Part shown: positions 49,826 to 60,907 of the stretch, piece by piece
How the letters are laid out: each line of letters begins with the position of its first letter
Numbering within the stretch: the first letter of the stretch is position 1
Made by a program: the position numbers and the translations under genes
NCBI GenBank assembly: GCA_037976565.1
Contig: CP137682.1
Span: forward strand, 30,473,790 to 30,537,789
Origin: Mesocentrotus franciscanus
Taxonomy: Eukaryota; Echinodermata; Echinoidea; Camarodonta; Strongylocentrotidae
Direction: 5' to 3'
Length of the DNA: 64,000 bases
Notes under the pieces: model-generated
The model's database searches: none
What the model saw: only the letters and a program-made list of their open reading frames with translations
What the model was told of the DNA's origin: nothing

Positions 49826-51060
49826 AGGTGGTCTGTCAACGACAGACTACCTATTGATTTCGTCAGAATTTTCTTTCTTTATTATTTCTTCCGTACACTT
49901 TTTGTGTGTTTACTCGAAATCGACATGGTCAATTTCCTTCAATTTCTGTCAGTCATCAGGCCCTATAATATCAAGTTCAAGTAACCTTCTCAAGGTCATG
50001 GGTCATCGTGACGTCATCCAGGCGCCATTTTGTGATATTTTCTGAAAATCACAAACGATCATAACTTCATAACAGAAAGTCATTTCTCATTCATATTTAC
50101 CATGATCAAGGTCAATATCCGTCCGGTCAATTTCAGGTCAATAAACGCGCGCGCGCGTACGTCCGCGCGTCAGTGCGCGCAAATTAAAAATGCTCAAAAT
50201 CGTCTCAAATTCATTTTGCATACGTTTCAGGTCATTTTAAGCATTTCGCAAAAAAACGCGAAAACGCGAATTTTCGCGCGTTTTCGTTCGTGACGGCCGA
50301 ACGAAAAATAATTCCTCCTAGTTTATTTTGACATGATATTCCTCATTTTTTTCCGAACAATTTGATACCATGTTTATCTTTTTATGACCATTAATAACGG
50401 AATGAGCGTCCGTTCAAGAAACATGTCCGTGCGCGCGAGCTCTTGTAATACATAGCATATATGGGCAAAAACATGCCTATACAAAATCCATTATAGCTCT
50501 TCAGGATGCGGGGACCCTCAATTTTTTTCATATTTGGATAGATTATGAGTCGGAGATATGATTTCATGTCTCATTTGGCCATTATATATATCATGACATC
50601 ATCATAATGGCCTCCAAACTCAAAATTTCAATTTGCATATTATGACGTCAGCATATTTATGGAAAATTGATTGTATCTCTGTAAATATTGATTTTTCTTC
50701 CAAATTTGGATATGTTGTAGCTGAGACAATTCTCTACAAGATAAGTGCCCATTATTTTCATTTTGATGACGTCATCATGGTGAAAATTTCATTTGAAGGC
50801 GACATGTCAGAATTTTCTTAATTTGCGTGTTATGTCTATGGGTGGTGAATTTCGTTCACATCATGAATCTACATGACATTAATCTTTGAGCACTATCTAG
50901 CTTATTTGTGCTCCTTTTCTCCCAAATTTGGTATGTTATAGCTGAGACTATAAGCTATAAAAACCGTGCTTTTAGTATTTTGATCAGAAGTCGAGATCAT
51001 GTCGAAATTTTCAATCGAATGTTGAAGTCGCGACTATGCCAAGGCCGTTTGTCAGCCTTG
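49826..51060 (+). mobile_element. 1.25-kb tandem Helitron-like unit 18c
   Basis: Left hairpin 49826-49852. Same modules as 18a and 18b, but at about 50970-51060 it switches to a different continuation (GCCAAGGCCGTTTGTCAGC, also seen near 36315) and leads into the old tRNA-bearing block. Confidence 0.62.
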
Positions 51061-51100
51061 CATGTTAAGTCTATGAGAAATATTTTGGTCTATTGTTTAA

Positions 51101-51673
51101 AGCCCAAGTCCACTCCGATTTTCAAAAATTGTAGCATGTTGTAAATAAATCAAAGGTTAAAACTGCCAAATATCACGGGCGTACTTCAATCAGGTGATTT
51201 TCAAGAGCGATTTCTGTTTCGGTTATTTCGAGCAAAACATTTAAATTGCTGTACGGATGTGACGTATGCTTCTCACAACGAAAGTGCCAGCAGTATATAT
51301 TCTGACAATAGGCTATTTTCGTAATGTAACCAAATTTAATGCATACGTCTTTGTCAAGTGCCTATATACACAATATTTCATTCACCCGATAAGAATAATA
51401 GTATTTTATTATTCTTATCAGGTGAATGAAATGGTTTGTATCGAGGCACCTCACAAGACGTATGCATTAAATTTGGTTACATTACAAATTTGTGTTGTGA
51501 GGACCCTACGTCACAAAAATGCATTGTGGGGAGAACCGACTCGATCATTAACTTGTTTTTGCTCATTAAAAAAAAAAGTCCGAGCACCATTTTCCAAAAT
51601 CAAGTTATATATGGGCTTTTTAGATTTTTGTCTGTCTAATCAGCTCAACTTTTCAGTGGAGTGGAATTTTACT
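51101..51673. mobile_element. 573-bp TTAA-flanked fold-back MITE inside a tRNA-like sequence
   Basis: TTAA at 51097-51100 and 51674-51677 flanks the insertion. The ends are imperfect inverted repeats: AGCCCAAGTCCACTCC and, from the right, AGTAAAATTCCACTCC (11 of 16 match, with the inner TCCACTCC exact). The interior is largely a long inverted repeat (51260-51514). No transposase is present. Confidence 0.72.
51260..51514. repeat. Long interrupted inverted repeat
   Basis: Outer arms GTGACGTA..TCACAAC (51261-51280) pair with GTTGTGA..TACGTCAC (51494-51514). Inner arms 51322-51400 and 51407-51484 contain AATGTAACCAAATTTAATGC against its inverse, and TTCATTCACC against GGTGAATGAA. The central loop is only a few bases. 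Confidence 0.85.
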
Positions 51674-52933
51674 TTAAAGCACTTGCCTCCCATTCAATCG
51701 ACCCAGGCTCGAAGGATTGATTCCCGGTGGGTCAATTTGTTATTTATTTTTGTTCCGTTTTACATATGATTTGATAACCTTCTTCGACTGTCATAACATA
51801 TACAATCACAAACAACGTAAGAGAATGTCTAATTTTGCATGTTATTTCTCTGGGAGAGGAATGTCAATAGTTTGTGTACAACCCTATGGGAAATCGGATT
51901 CCTTGTCATTGATTAAACCTATATAAGGTTAATCTCCCAAGTCTAAAACAATATCAAATCATCCCATTTCTACGATGCTAGTCTCCTTTCCAGACATTTA
52001 TACTTTTTCCAGCTATTCAGTTCAGGTACATGCAATGTTTAACTCTCTCTCACGGACATATAATTTTGTTACAAACTTCTCTCTTCTCTATAGAGTAAAT
52101 ATTCAATTCTATTTATGCTGGAAATATTTAATGCATCGTTCTCCATTGCATTTCTTTCTCTCTCTCTCTCTCTTCTCTTCTCTCTCTCTTGCTTTGTTTC
52201 TCTTCCCCTCTCTTGTTTTGCCCCCTCCTTCTCTTGCTCTGTCTCTGCATCTATCTATCTCTTTCGATCTCTCTTTCTCTACTCTTTTACCCCCCTCTCT
52301 CTCTCTTTGTGCCTCCCTCTACCTCTTTTGCCTTGCCTCCCTCTTATTCTCTTGCTCTGTCTCTCTCTGCCTCTGGTTCTCGTTCTTCCTCTATGATGTC
52401 TTGTAATGTTCCTTAATTTTCTATAGCTCTATATATACCCTTTGCCCTTTCTATTCTTATTTCACCCCTACAATGTTTACCATGGAGAAAACATGAATTG
52501 AAATACATTAGTAAACGGCGCTTTGGGATACCTGGTGATCCCCAACTTTTTCATATTTGGATAGAGTATGAGTCGGAGATATGATTTCATATCTCATTTG
52601 GCAATTAAGTATATCATGACATCATCATAATTGTATTGGAACTCAAAATACGAATTTGCATTTTTATGACGTCAGCATATTTGTGCAAAATGGATTGTAA
52701 CTCTGTAAATATTGATTGATTTTCTTCCAAACTTAGATATGTTGTAGCTAAGCGGATTGTCTACAAGATCAGTTTCGACCATTTTCATTTTGATGACGTC
52801 ATCATAATTAAAATTTCAATTAAAGGCGACATATCAGAATTTTCTTAATTTGCGTGTTATGCCTATGGAAGGTGAATTTTGTTCACGTCATGCATCTACA
52901 TGTGTTCTTTGAGCAGTATCTCGTTGTGAATGC

Positions 52934-53156
52934 AGTCTGTTGTTACGTAAGAGAGGCAGCATTCACAGACCCTATACAATTTAATTCTCAATTGGGTCTT
53001 GAGTGAAGTATATAACATAAGTACTAACTTGCTCTGTCAATTCAAAGTTGGAAAAACTACAGTACACAATGCCCATTCCTCTCTTGTAGTCTTCAAATTC
53101 ACACCAATGTAGCATGATTCCCCAAACCAGGCGCTTGCACCTGCAAACTAAGCCTA
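52934..53156. other. Unrecognised sequence, no repeat family match in the window
   Basis: About 220 bp matches no other part of the window. A hairpin (TGTGAATGC at 52925-52933 with GCATTCACA at 52959-52967) sits at its left edge. A minus-strand open frame crosses it but merges into the microsatellite and shows no domain. It may be original target DNA. Confidence 0.45.
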
Positions 53157-53415
53157 ATAGGGCATCCATCATCACTTTCATGATCATAATCAACATCATC
53201 ATTACCATCATCATTATAATTATTATCGTCATCATGATCATCATTATCGTCACCATGATCATCATCGTCATGATGCTCATCATTATCATCAGCATCATTA
53301 TCATTATTATCATCATCATCATCGATCACCATTATCATCAACATTATCATGATCATCATCATTATCATTATGATCATCATCATCATCGTCATTTATTCAT
53401 CATCATGATCATCAA
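53157..53415. repeat. ATC/ATT trinucleotide microsatellite
   Basis: About 260 bp of imperfect CATCAT/CATTAT/CATGAT units. Long open frames here (Ile/His/Met/Asp only) are artefacts of the repeat. Confidence 0.93.
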
Positions 53416-53445
53416 GGAGTTAATTTCCCAATACTTTGTTTCATT

Positions 53446-53470
53446 AGGTGGTCTGTCGGCATCGACAGAT
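53446..53470 (+). repeat. Truncated left-end hairpin
   Basis: AGGTGGTCTGTCG, loop GCAT, then CGACAGAT and an abrupt join to GCTCATATTTCACTTGC of the element interior. The last CACCT of the stem and about 1 kb of element are deleted. AT(G) is shared at the join. Confidence 0.85.
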
Positions 53471-53545
53471 GCTCATATTTCACTTGCAAAGTGGGATTTG
53501 AGAATTCCATTTTCCGTTCACGTGTAATGTCTATGTGGATTATTT

Positions 53546-53609
53546 TGGTATAGTGGTCATAGCACTTGCCTCCCATTCCGGTGACCCAAGTTCGATTCCT
53601 GGTGGGTGA
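53546..53609 (+). pseudogene. tRNA-Gly-like Pol III cassette, copy 14
   Basis: Two changes from copy 2: GGTGACCC for GGCGACCC and GGGTGA for GGGTCA. 17-T run. Confidence 0.66.
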
Positions 53610-55271
53610 TTTTTTTTTTTTTTTTTGCCGTCGTTTTAAATTTGATTTAATGATTTTCTTCGACTATTATAACATATTATCATATACAATCACAAACAAT
53701 GTAATAAAATGCCTAATTTTGCGTGTTATATCTATGGGAGAAGAATGTCAATCGTTTGAGTACAACCCTATGGGAAATCTGATTTCTTGTCGTGTATTAA
53801 ACCTATAGGGTTAATCTCTGTCTGTTGGAATATATCAAATCATCCCATTTTTATGATGTTAGTCTCCTTCCCAGACGTTTATACTTTCCAGTTATTCAGC
53901 CCAGGTATATGCAATGTTTACGTCACTTCCATGGACATAGAATTGTTTACATGTCTATAACTTCTCTCTTTCTTTTTAATATAGTAAATATTCAATTCTA
54001 TTTATGCTGGAAATATTAAATGAATCGTTGTCCATTGCATCTCTTTCTCTTGCTCTCTCTCTCTCTCTCCTCTCTCTTGCTCTGTTTCCCTTCCCCTCTC
54101 TTGTTCTGCCCCCTATCCTTCTCTTGCTCTGTCTTTGCATCTCTCTCTCTCTACTCTTTCACTCTCTCCCTATCTCTGTCTCCCTCTCTTGCTCTGCCCC
54201 CTCTGTCTCTGCCTCTCATTGTATACTCTCTCACCCTCTCCCTTTCCCGCTTCTGGTTCTCGTTCTCCCTCCGATATCTCTTGTAATTGTCTTTAATTTC
54301 CTCTAGCTCTTCAATTTGCCCTTTGTATTCTTATTTCACTTTACCATGTTTCCTTATACTATCCTCTCTCCTTCCAAGTGTATGCATTCTGATTCCTCTT
54401 TCATCCCTCGGTCCGGCTCATGTATTTTTACATGACAAACAATGAATTAAAATGCCTAATTTTGCGTGTTATAGCTATGGGAGAAGAATGTCAATCGTTT
54501 GAGTACAACCCTATTGGAAATCTGGTTCCTTGTCGTGTATTAAACCTATAATATAGGGTTTATCTCCCAATTCTGCTATAATATCAAATCACCTTGCTAG
54601 TCTCCTTCCCAGACGTTTTTACTTTTCAGTTATTCAGCCCAGGTATATGCATGTTTACGTCTCTCCCGTGGACATAGAATTGTTTACTTGTCTATACTTC
54701 TCTCTTTCTCTATATTAAATTCTATTTATGCTGGATATATTGAATGCATCGTTCTCCATTGCATCTCTCTCTTTCTCCTCTCTCTTGCTCTGTTTCCCTT
54801 CTCCTCTCTTATTTTGCCCCTCTCCTTCTCTTGCTCTGTCTCTGCATATATATCTCTCTCTACTCTTTTACCCTCTCCCTCTCTCTCTCTGCCTCCCTCT
54901 ACCTCGACCTCTTGCCTTGCCTCCCTCTTATTCTCTTGCTCTGTCTCCCTCTGCCTCTGCCCTTCTCTTTTCTTCTCTCTCACCCTCTACCTCTCCCGCC
55001 TCTGGTTCTCGTTCTCCTTCTATTATGTCTTGTAATGTTCCTTAATTTTCTATAGCTCTGCCCTTTGCCCTTTGGCCTTGGAACTCAAAATACGAATTTG
55101 CATATTATGACGTCAGCATATTTATGGAAAATTGATTGTATCTCTGTAAATATGGATCGATTTTCTTCCAAATTTTGATATGTTGTAGCTAAGACAATTT
55201 TCTACAAGATCAGTTATTCAGATTATATAACAGACCACCTAATTCGTCCTCATGACGAATTACATTTCTAG

Positions 55272-57699
55272 TTTATTTTTATTTCATCCGTACACTTTTT
55301 GTGTAAACGTTTACTCGAAATCGACATGGTCAATTTCCTTCAATTTCTGTCAGTCATCAGGCCCTATAATATCAAGTTCTAGTAACTTTCTCAAGGTCAT
55401 GGGGTCATCGTGACGTCATCCAGGCGCCATTTTGTAAACATCAGGTCATTATCTTATCTCGATAACGAGTCATCAAAAATCAACCATATTTGGTATACAT
55501 CAATTTTAGGTCAAAGGTCAACAAAAATGTCGACAAAATCCGCGTGCGCACCTCGACGCGCGCGTACGCGCATCAAAATTTCAAAATGCTCCAATTCGTC
55601 CCAAATTTTGTTTGCACACGTTTCAGGCCATTTTAAGCATTTTCAAAATTTGCGCGCGCACTGATACGCGCGCGTTTTCGCGCGTATTGGCATTTTGCAA
55701 CATCAAATCACCAAATTTTTCTGCATCATATTTGGCACATTTTTCCAAGCATTTTGATACCTTGTTCACTTTTTCTGACCAGTAATAACGCAATGAGCGT
55801 CCGTCAAAGTATAACAGCACCCGCGGACCGCTATATCTCTATCCACAATACATAGGCAAAAACATGCCTATACAAAACTCATTGTAACTCTTCAGAATGG
55901 ATGGATACCCCAATTTTTTTCATATTTGGATAGATTATGAGTCGGAGATATGATTTCATGTCTCATTTGACCCTCAATCAACTCATGACGTCATCATAAT
56001 GGCCTCCGAACTCAAAATTTCAATTTGCATATTATGACGTCAGCATATTTTTGGAAAATTGATTGTATCTCTGTAAATATTGATCGATTTTCTTCCAAAT
56101 TTTGATATGTTCTAGCTGAGACAATTCTCTACAAATGCAGTCACCACGATTTTTCATTTTGACAAAGGCATCATGGCGTATTTTGGGATTAAAGGAGGCA
56201 TGTCAATTTTTCACATTTTGCGTGTATTCTCTATGGGACATGACTTTTTCCTAAACTGGATTCTACATTCCCGTCTTTCGCGAGCAATATCTCCGTCGTT
56301 TTAGCTTTGTTTTCGCTGAGCTTCGAGTATGTTGTAGCTGAGACAATAAGCTATCACAAGTGTGCCCTTTATTTTTCGATCAGATGCCGGGATCATGCTC
56401 ATATTTCACTTGCAAAGTGGGATTTGAGAATTCCATTTTCCGTTCACGTGTAATGTCTATGTGGATTATTTTGGTATAGTGGTCATAGCACTTGCCTCCC
56501 ATTCCGGCGACCCAAGTTCGATTCCTGGTGGGTCATTTTTTTTTTTTTTTTGCCGTCGTTTTAAATTTGATTTTATGATCTTCTTCGACTATTATAACAT
56601 ATTATCATATACAATCACAAACAATGTAATAAAATGCCTAATTTTGCGTGTTATATCTATGGGAGAAGAATGTCAATCGTTTGAGTACAACCCTATGGGA
56701 AATCTGATTCCTTGTCGTGTATTAAACCTATAGGGTTAATCTCCCAAGTCTGTTGGAATATATCAAATCATCCCATTTTCATGATGTTTAGTCTCCTTCC
56801 CAGACGTTTATACTTTCCAGTAATTCAGCCCAGGTATATGCAATGTTTACGTCTCTCCGCGGACATAGAATTGTTTACATGTCTATAACTTCTCTCTTTC
56901 TCTATAATATAGTAAATATTCAATTCTATTTATGCTGGAAATATTAAAAGCATCGTTCTCCATTGCATCTCTTTCTCTTGCTCTCTCTTGCTCTGTTTCC
57001 CTTCCCCTCTCTTGATCTGCCCTCTATCCTTCTCTTGCTCTCTCATTGCATCTCTCTCTCTACTCTTTCACTCTCTCCCTATCTCTGTCTCCCTCTCTTG
57101 CTCTGCCTAGCTCCCTCTGTCTCTGCCTCTCATTGTATACTCTCTCACCCTCTCCCTTTCCCGGCCTCTGGTTCTCGTTCTCCCTCCGATATCTATTGTA
57201 ATTTTCTTTAATTTCCTCTAGCTCTTCATTTTGCCCTTTGTATTCTTATTTCACCCCTACCATGTCCTCTCTCCTTCAAAGTGTATGCATTCTGATTCCT
57301 CTTTCTTCCCTCGGTCCAGCTCATGTATTTTTACATGTCAATAACTCGTCTCCCTCTCTCCTTCTCTATATCTATATTTTCATTAAATTTCATTATGATC
57401 ATGATTTTGATCATAATCATTTCTCAATATTTTGTTCATCAGTTAAGTTATCACTTCAGTTCAGGTCACAGTTCAATCTATCAGTTCATTCATCAGTTCA
57501 TCAGTTTAGCTCATCAATTCAGTTCATTTCACATCAGTTCAATATATCAGTTCATCAGTACTTCATTCATCAGTTCATATCTTAATACATCATTTTACAT
57601 TAACATCATTAAATTGGATCATTGAATTGAAGATTAGCATGATCATAAGAATTGAAGACAGATCACCTAATTCGTCCTGATGACGAATTACTTTTCTAG
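55272..57699 (+). mobile_element. Helitron-like unit 20
   Basis: Near-copy of units 14-16 but about 10 kb away. It has the TAAACATCAGGTCATTATC type left segment, CpG tracts (55545-55685), tRNA-like sequence (56472-56535), CT-rich tract (56960-57190) and TTCATCAG repeats (57440-57580). Right hairpin 57668-57690, CTAG 57696-57699. No left hairpin. Confidence 0.73.
56472..56535 (+). pseudogene. tRNA-Gly-like Pol III cassette, copy 15
   Basis: Identical to copy 2; 16-T run. Confidence 0.7.
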
Positions 57700-59077
57700 T
57701 TATTTATTAGGTGGTCTGTCGGCATCGACAGATCACCTATTGTTTTTGTCAGAATTTTCTTTCTTTATTATTATTATTATTATTCTTTATTTTTATTTAT
57801 TTCTACCCCTTTTTTTGTTCCGAGGATAACTCAAGATCGGTTTTGTCAATTTCTTTCAATTTTGGCACAGTCATGGGTCATAGTCAGGAGACGTGACAGG
57901 AACATTTTCAAGGTCATCAGGTCTTCATGACGTCATCCAGGCGCCATTTTGTGTTTTTTTTCTTTCAACTCATGATCATATCTTCATAACGGAAAGTCAT
58001 TTCTCATTCATATTTATCATGATCAAGGTCAATATCCGTCCGGTCAATTTCAGGTCAAAAAACGCGCGCGCATGCGTACGTCCGCGCGTCAGCGCGCGCA
58101 AAATTTCAAAATGCTCCAAATCGTCTCAAATTCATTTTGGATACGTTTCAGGCCATTTTAAGCATTTCGCAAAAAAACGCACACGCACATGCGCGTGCGT
58201 TTTCGCGCGTAACACCATTACACAACATAAAATCGCCATTTTTTTCTTTCATGATATTTCCCATATTTTTCAAACAATTTGATACCATGTTTATCTCTTA
58301 TTGACCATTAATAACAAAATGAGCGTCCATTCAATATAAATGTCCGTGCGCGCGAGCTCTTGTAATACATAGCATATATGGGCAAAAACATGCCTATACA
58401 AAATTCATTGTAACTCTTCAGAATGGATGGGAACTCCCAATTTTTTTCATATTTGGATAGATTATGAGTCGGAGATATGATTTCATGTCTCATTTGACCC
58501 TCAATTAACTCATGACGTCATCATAATGGCCTCCGAACTCAAAATTTCAATTTGCATATTATGACGTCAGCATATTTTTGGAAAATTGATTGTATCTCTG
58601 TAAATATTGATCGATTTTCTTCCAAATTTTGATATGTTCTAGCTGAGACAATTCTCTACAAATGCAGTCACCACGATTTTCATTTTGACAAAGGCATCAT
58701 GGCGTATTTTTGCGATTAAAGGAGGCATGTCAATTTTTCACATTTTGCGTGTATTCTCTATGGGACATGACTTTTTCTCAAAACTGGATTCTACATTACC
58801 GTCTTTCGCGAGCAATATCTCCGTCGTTTTAGTTTTGTTTTGCTGAGCTTTGAGTATGTTGTAGCTGAGACAATAAGCTATCACAAATGTGCCCTTTATT
58901 TTTCGATCAGATGCCGGGATCATGCTCATATTTCACTTGCAAAGTGGGATTTGAGAATTCCATTTTCCGTTCACGTGTAATGCTATGGGAAATGTTTTGG
59001 TATATCGGTAACACACTTGATTCCCGTCGAGATCCCTGGTTCGAGTCCGGCGTCTCCCAAAAAATTTCTTCACTTTT
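57700..59077 (+). mobile_element. Helitron-like unit 21, 3' truncated
   Basis: Left hairpin 57709-57738 (loop GCAT), CTCATGATCATATC-type left segment, CpG tracts (58060-58210) and internal modules. It then has a different tRNA-like sequence (58998-59059) and stops at the first hairpin of the 59078 array. No CT tract or right end. Confidence 0.68.
58998..59059 (+). pseudogene. Second tRNA-like type, only complete copy
   Basis: Box A-like TGGTATATCGG and a consensus box B GGTTCGAGTCC. The T arm pairs at 4 of 5 positions (CCTGG/CCGGC). The anticodon region (TTGATTCCCGTCGAGATC) differs from the Gly-like type. A run of A, not T, follows. The relics near 2643, 15217, 22580 and 34243 keep only its box A half. 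Confidence 0.55.
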
Positions 59078-59597
59078 AGGTGGTCTGTCGGCATCGACAG
59101 ATCACCTATTTTTCGTCAGAATTTTCTTTCTTTATTTATTTATTTATTAGGTGGTCTGTCGGTATCGACAGATCACCTATTATTTCGTCAGAATTTTCTT
59201 TCTTCTTTATTTATTAGGTGGTCTGTCGGTATCGACAGATCACCTATTAATTCGTCAGAATTTTCTTTCTTCTTTATTTATTTATTTATTAGGTGGTCTG
59301 TCGGTATCGACAGATCACCTATTAATTTCGTCAGAATTTTCTTTCTTCTTTATTTATTTATTTATTAGGTGGTCTGTCGGTATCGACAGATCACCTATTA
59401 ATTTCGTCAGAATTTTCTTTCTTCTTTATTTATTTATTTATTTATTAGGTGGTCTGTCGGTATCGACAGATCACCTATTGTTTGTCAGAATTTTCTTTCT
59501 TTATTTATTAGGTGGTCTGTCGGCATCGACAGATCACCTATATTTGTCAGAATTTTCTTTCTTTATTAGGTGGTCTGTCGGTATCGACAGATCACCT
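59078..59597 (+). repeat. Eight tandem left-end hairpins
   Basis: Hairpins start at 59078, 59149, 59216, 59291, 59367, 59447, 59510 and 59568, each about 30 nt with loop GCAT or GTAT. The periods of 58-80 bp vary because the TTTATTTATT spacer expands and contracts. TCAGAATTTTCTTTCTT follows each. Only one unit body follows the array. Confidence 0.95.
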
Positions 59598-60843
59598 ATG
59601 TTTTCGTCAGAATTTTCTTTTTATTATTTATTTTTATTTATTTCCGCCACTTTTTGTTCCGTTGATAACTCAAGATCGGTTTGTCAATTTCTTTCAATTT
59701 TGACACAGTCATAGGTCATAGTCATGAGACGTGACAGGAACATTTTCAAGGTCATCAAGTCTTCATGACGTCATCCAGGCGCCATTTTGTGTTTTTTTTG
59801 GTACTTTCAACTCATGATCATATCTTCATAACGGAAAGTCATTTCTCATTCATATTTATCATGATCAAGGTCAATATCCGTCCGGTCAATTTCAGGTCAA
59901 AAAACGCGCGCATGCGTACGTCCGCGCGTTAGCGCGCGCGCAAAATTTCAAAATGCTCAAAATCGTCTCAAATTCATTTTGCATACGTTTCAGGTCATTT
60001 TAAGCATTTCGCAAAAAAACGCGAAAACGCGAATTTTCGCGCGTTTTCGTTCGTGACGGCCGAACGAAAAATAATTCCTCCTAGTGCATTTTTGACATGA
60101 TATTCCTCATTTTTTCCGAACATTTTGATACCATGTTTATCTTTTTATGACCATTAATAACGGAATGAGCGTCCGTTCAAGATACATGTCCGTGCGCGCG
60201 ATCTCTTGTAATACATAGCATATATGGGCAAAAACATGCCTATACAAAATTCATTGCAACTCTTCAGAATGGATTGGAACTCCCAATTTTTTTTCATATT
60301 TGGATAGATTATGAGTCGGAGATATGATTTCATGTCTCATTTGACCCTAATTAACTCATGACGTCATCATAATGGCCTCCGGACTCAAAATTTCAATTTG
60401 CATATTATGACGTCAGCATATTTTGGAAAATTGATAGTATCTCTGTAAATATTGATTGATTTTCTTCCAAATTTTGATATGTTCTAGCTGAGACAATTCT
60501 CCACAAATGCAGTCATCACGATTTTCATTTTGACAAAGGCATCATGGCGTATTTTTGCGATTAAAGGAGGCATGTCAATTTTTCACATTTTGCGTGTATT
60601 CTCTATGGGACATGACTTTTCTCAAAACTGGATTCTACATTACCGTCTTTCGCGAGCAATATCTCCGTCGTTTTAGTTTTGTTTTTGCTGAGCTTTGAGT
60701 ATGTTGTAGCTGAGACAATAAGCTATCACAAGTGTGCCCTTTATTTTTCGATCAGATGCCGAGATCATGCTCATATTTCACTTGCAAAGTGAGATTTGAG
60801 AATTCCATTTTCCGTTCACGTGTAATGTCTATGTGGATTATTT

Positions 60844-60907
60844 TGGTATAGTGGTCATAGCACTTGCCTCCCATTCCGGCGACCCAAGTTCGATTCCTGG
60901 TGGGTCA
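60844..60907 (+). pseudogene. tRNA-Gly-like Pol III cassette, copy 16
   Basis: Identical to copy 2; 14-T run. Confidence 0.7.

Larger units (their letters stand above)
51086..51729 (+). pseudogene. tRNA-Gly-like sequence, diverged copy 13, split by an insertion
   Basis: The box A part (TTTTGGTCTATTGT, 51083-51096) and the remainder (AAGCACTTGCCTCCCATTC, then GATTCCCGGTGGGTCA, 51676-51735) are separated by the TTAA element 51101-51673. The B-box region has an extra few bases (CTCGAAGGATTGATTCCC). Edges are approximate. Confidence 0.5.
51061..52933 (+). mobile_element. Diverged, older tRNA-bearing repeat block
   Basis: It has the same order as recent units but many differences: tRNA-like sequence (split, see below), AT-rich interior, CT-rich tract (52145-52395), then a diverged TGACGTCA-bearing module (52540-52933). 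It lacks the long T run after the tRNA-like part. No terminal hairpins were found. Confidence 0.55.
53446..55271 (+). mobile_element. Helitron-like unit 19, deleted and recombinant
   Basis: It lacks the left segment and CpG tracts. A tRNA-like sequence (53546-53609) and CT-rich tract (54030-54280) are followed at about 54435 by a second start of the post-tRNA module (AAACAATGAATTAAAATGCC) and a second CT-rich tract (54755-55015). Two unit interiors are thus fused. Right hairpin 55240-55262, CTAG 55268-55271. Confidence 0.68.

Noticed and set aside
53099..53527. Ile/His- and Met/Asp-rich frames on both strands
   Set aside because: Direct products of the ATC/ATT microsatellite.
16769..59597. 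Regularly spaced hairpin repeats as a possible CRISPR array
   Set aside because: Spacers are near-identical rather than unique, no cas genes occur, and the context is eukaryotic TE sequence.
59151..59714. A 187-codon frame through the hairpin array with repeated GGLSVSTDHL-like units
   Set aside because: The periodicity comes from the DNA hairpin repeat; the same repeat is read in different frames along the ORF.
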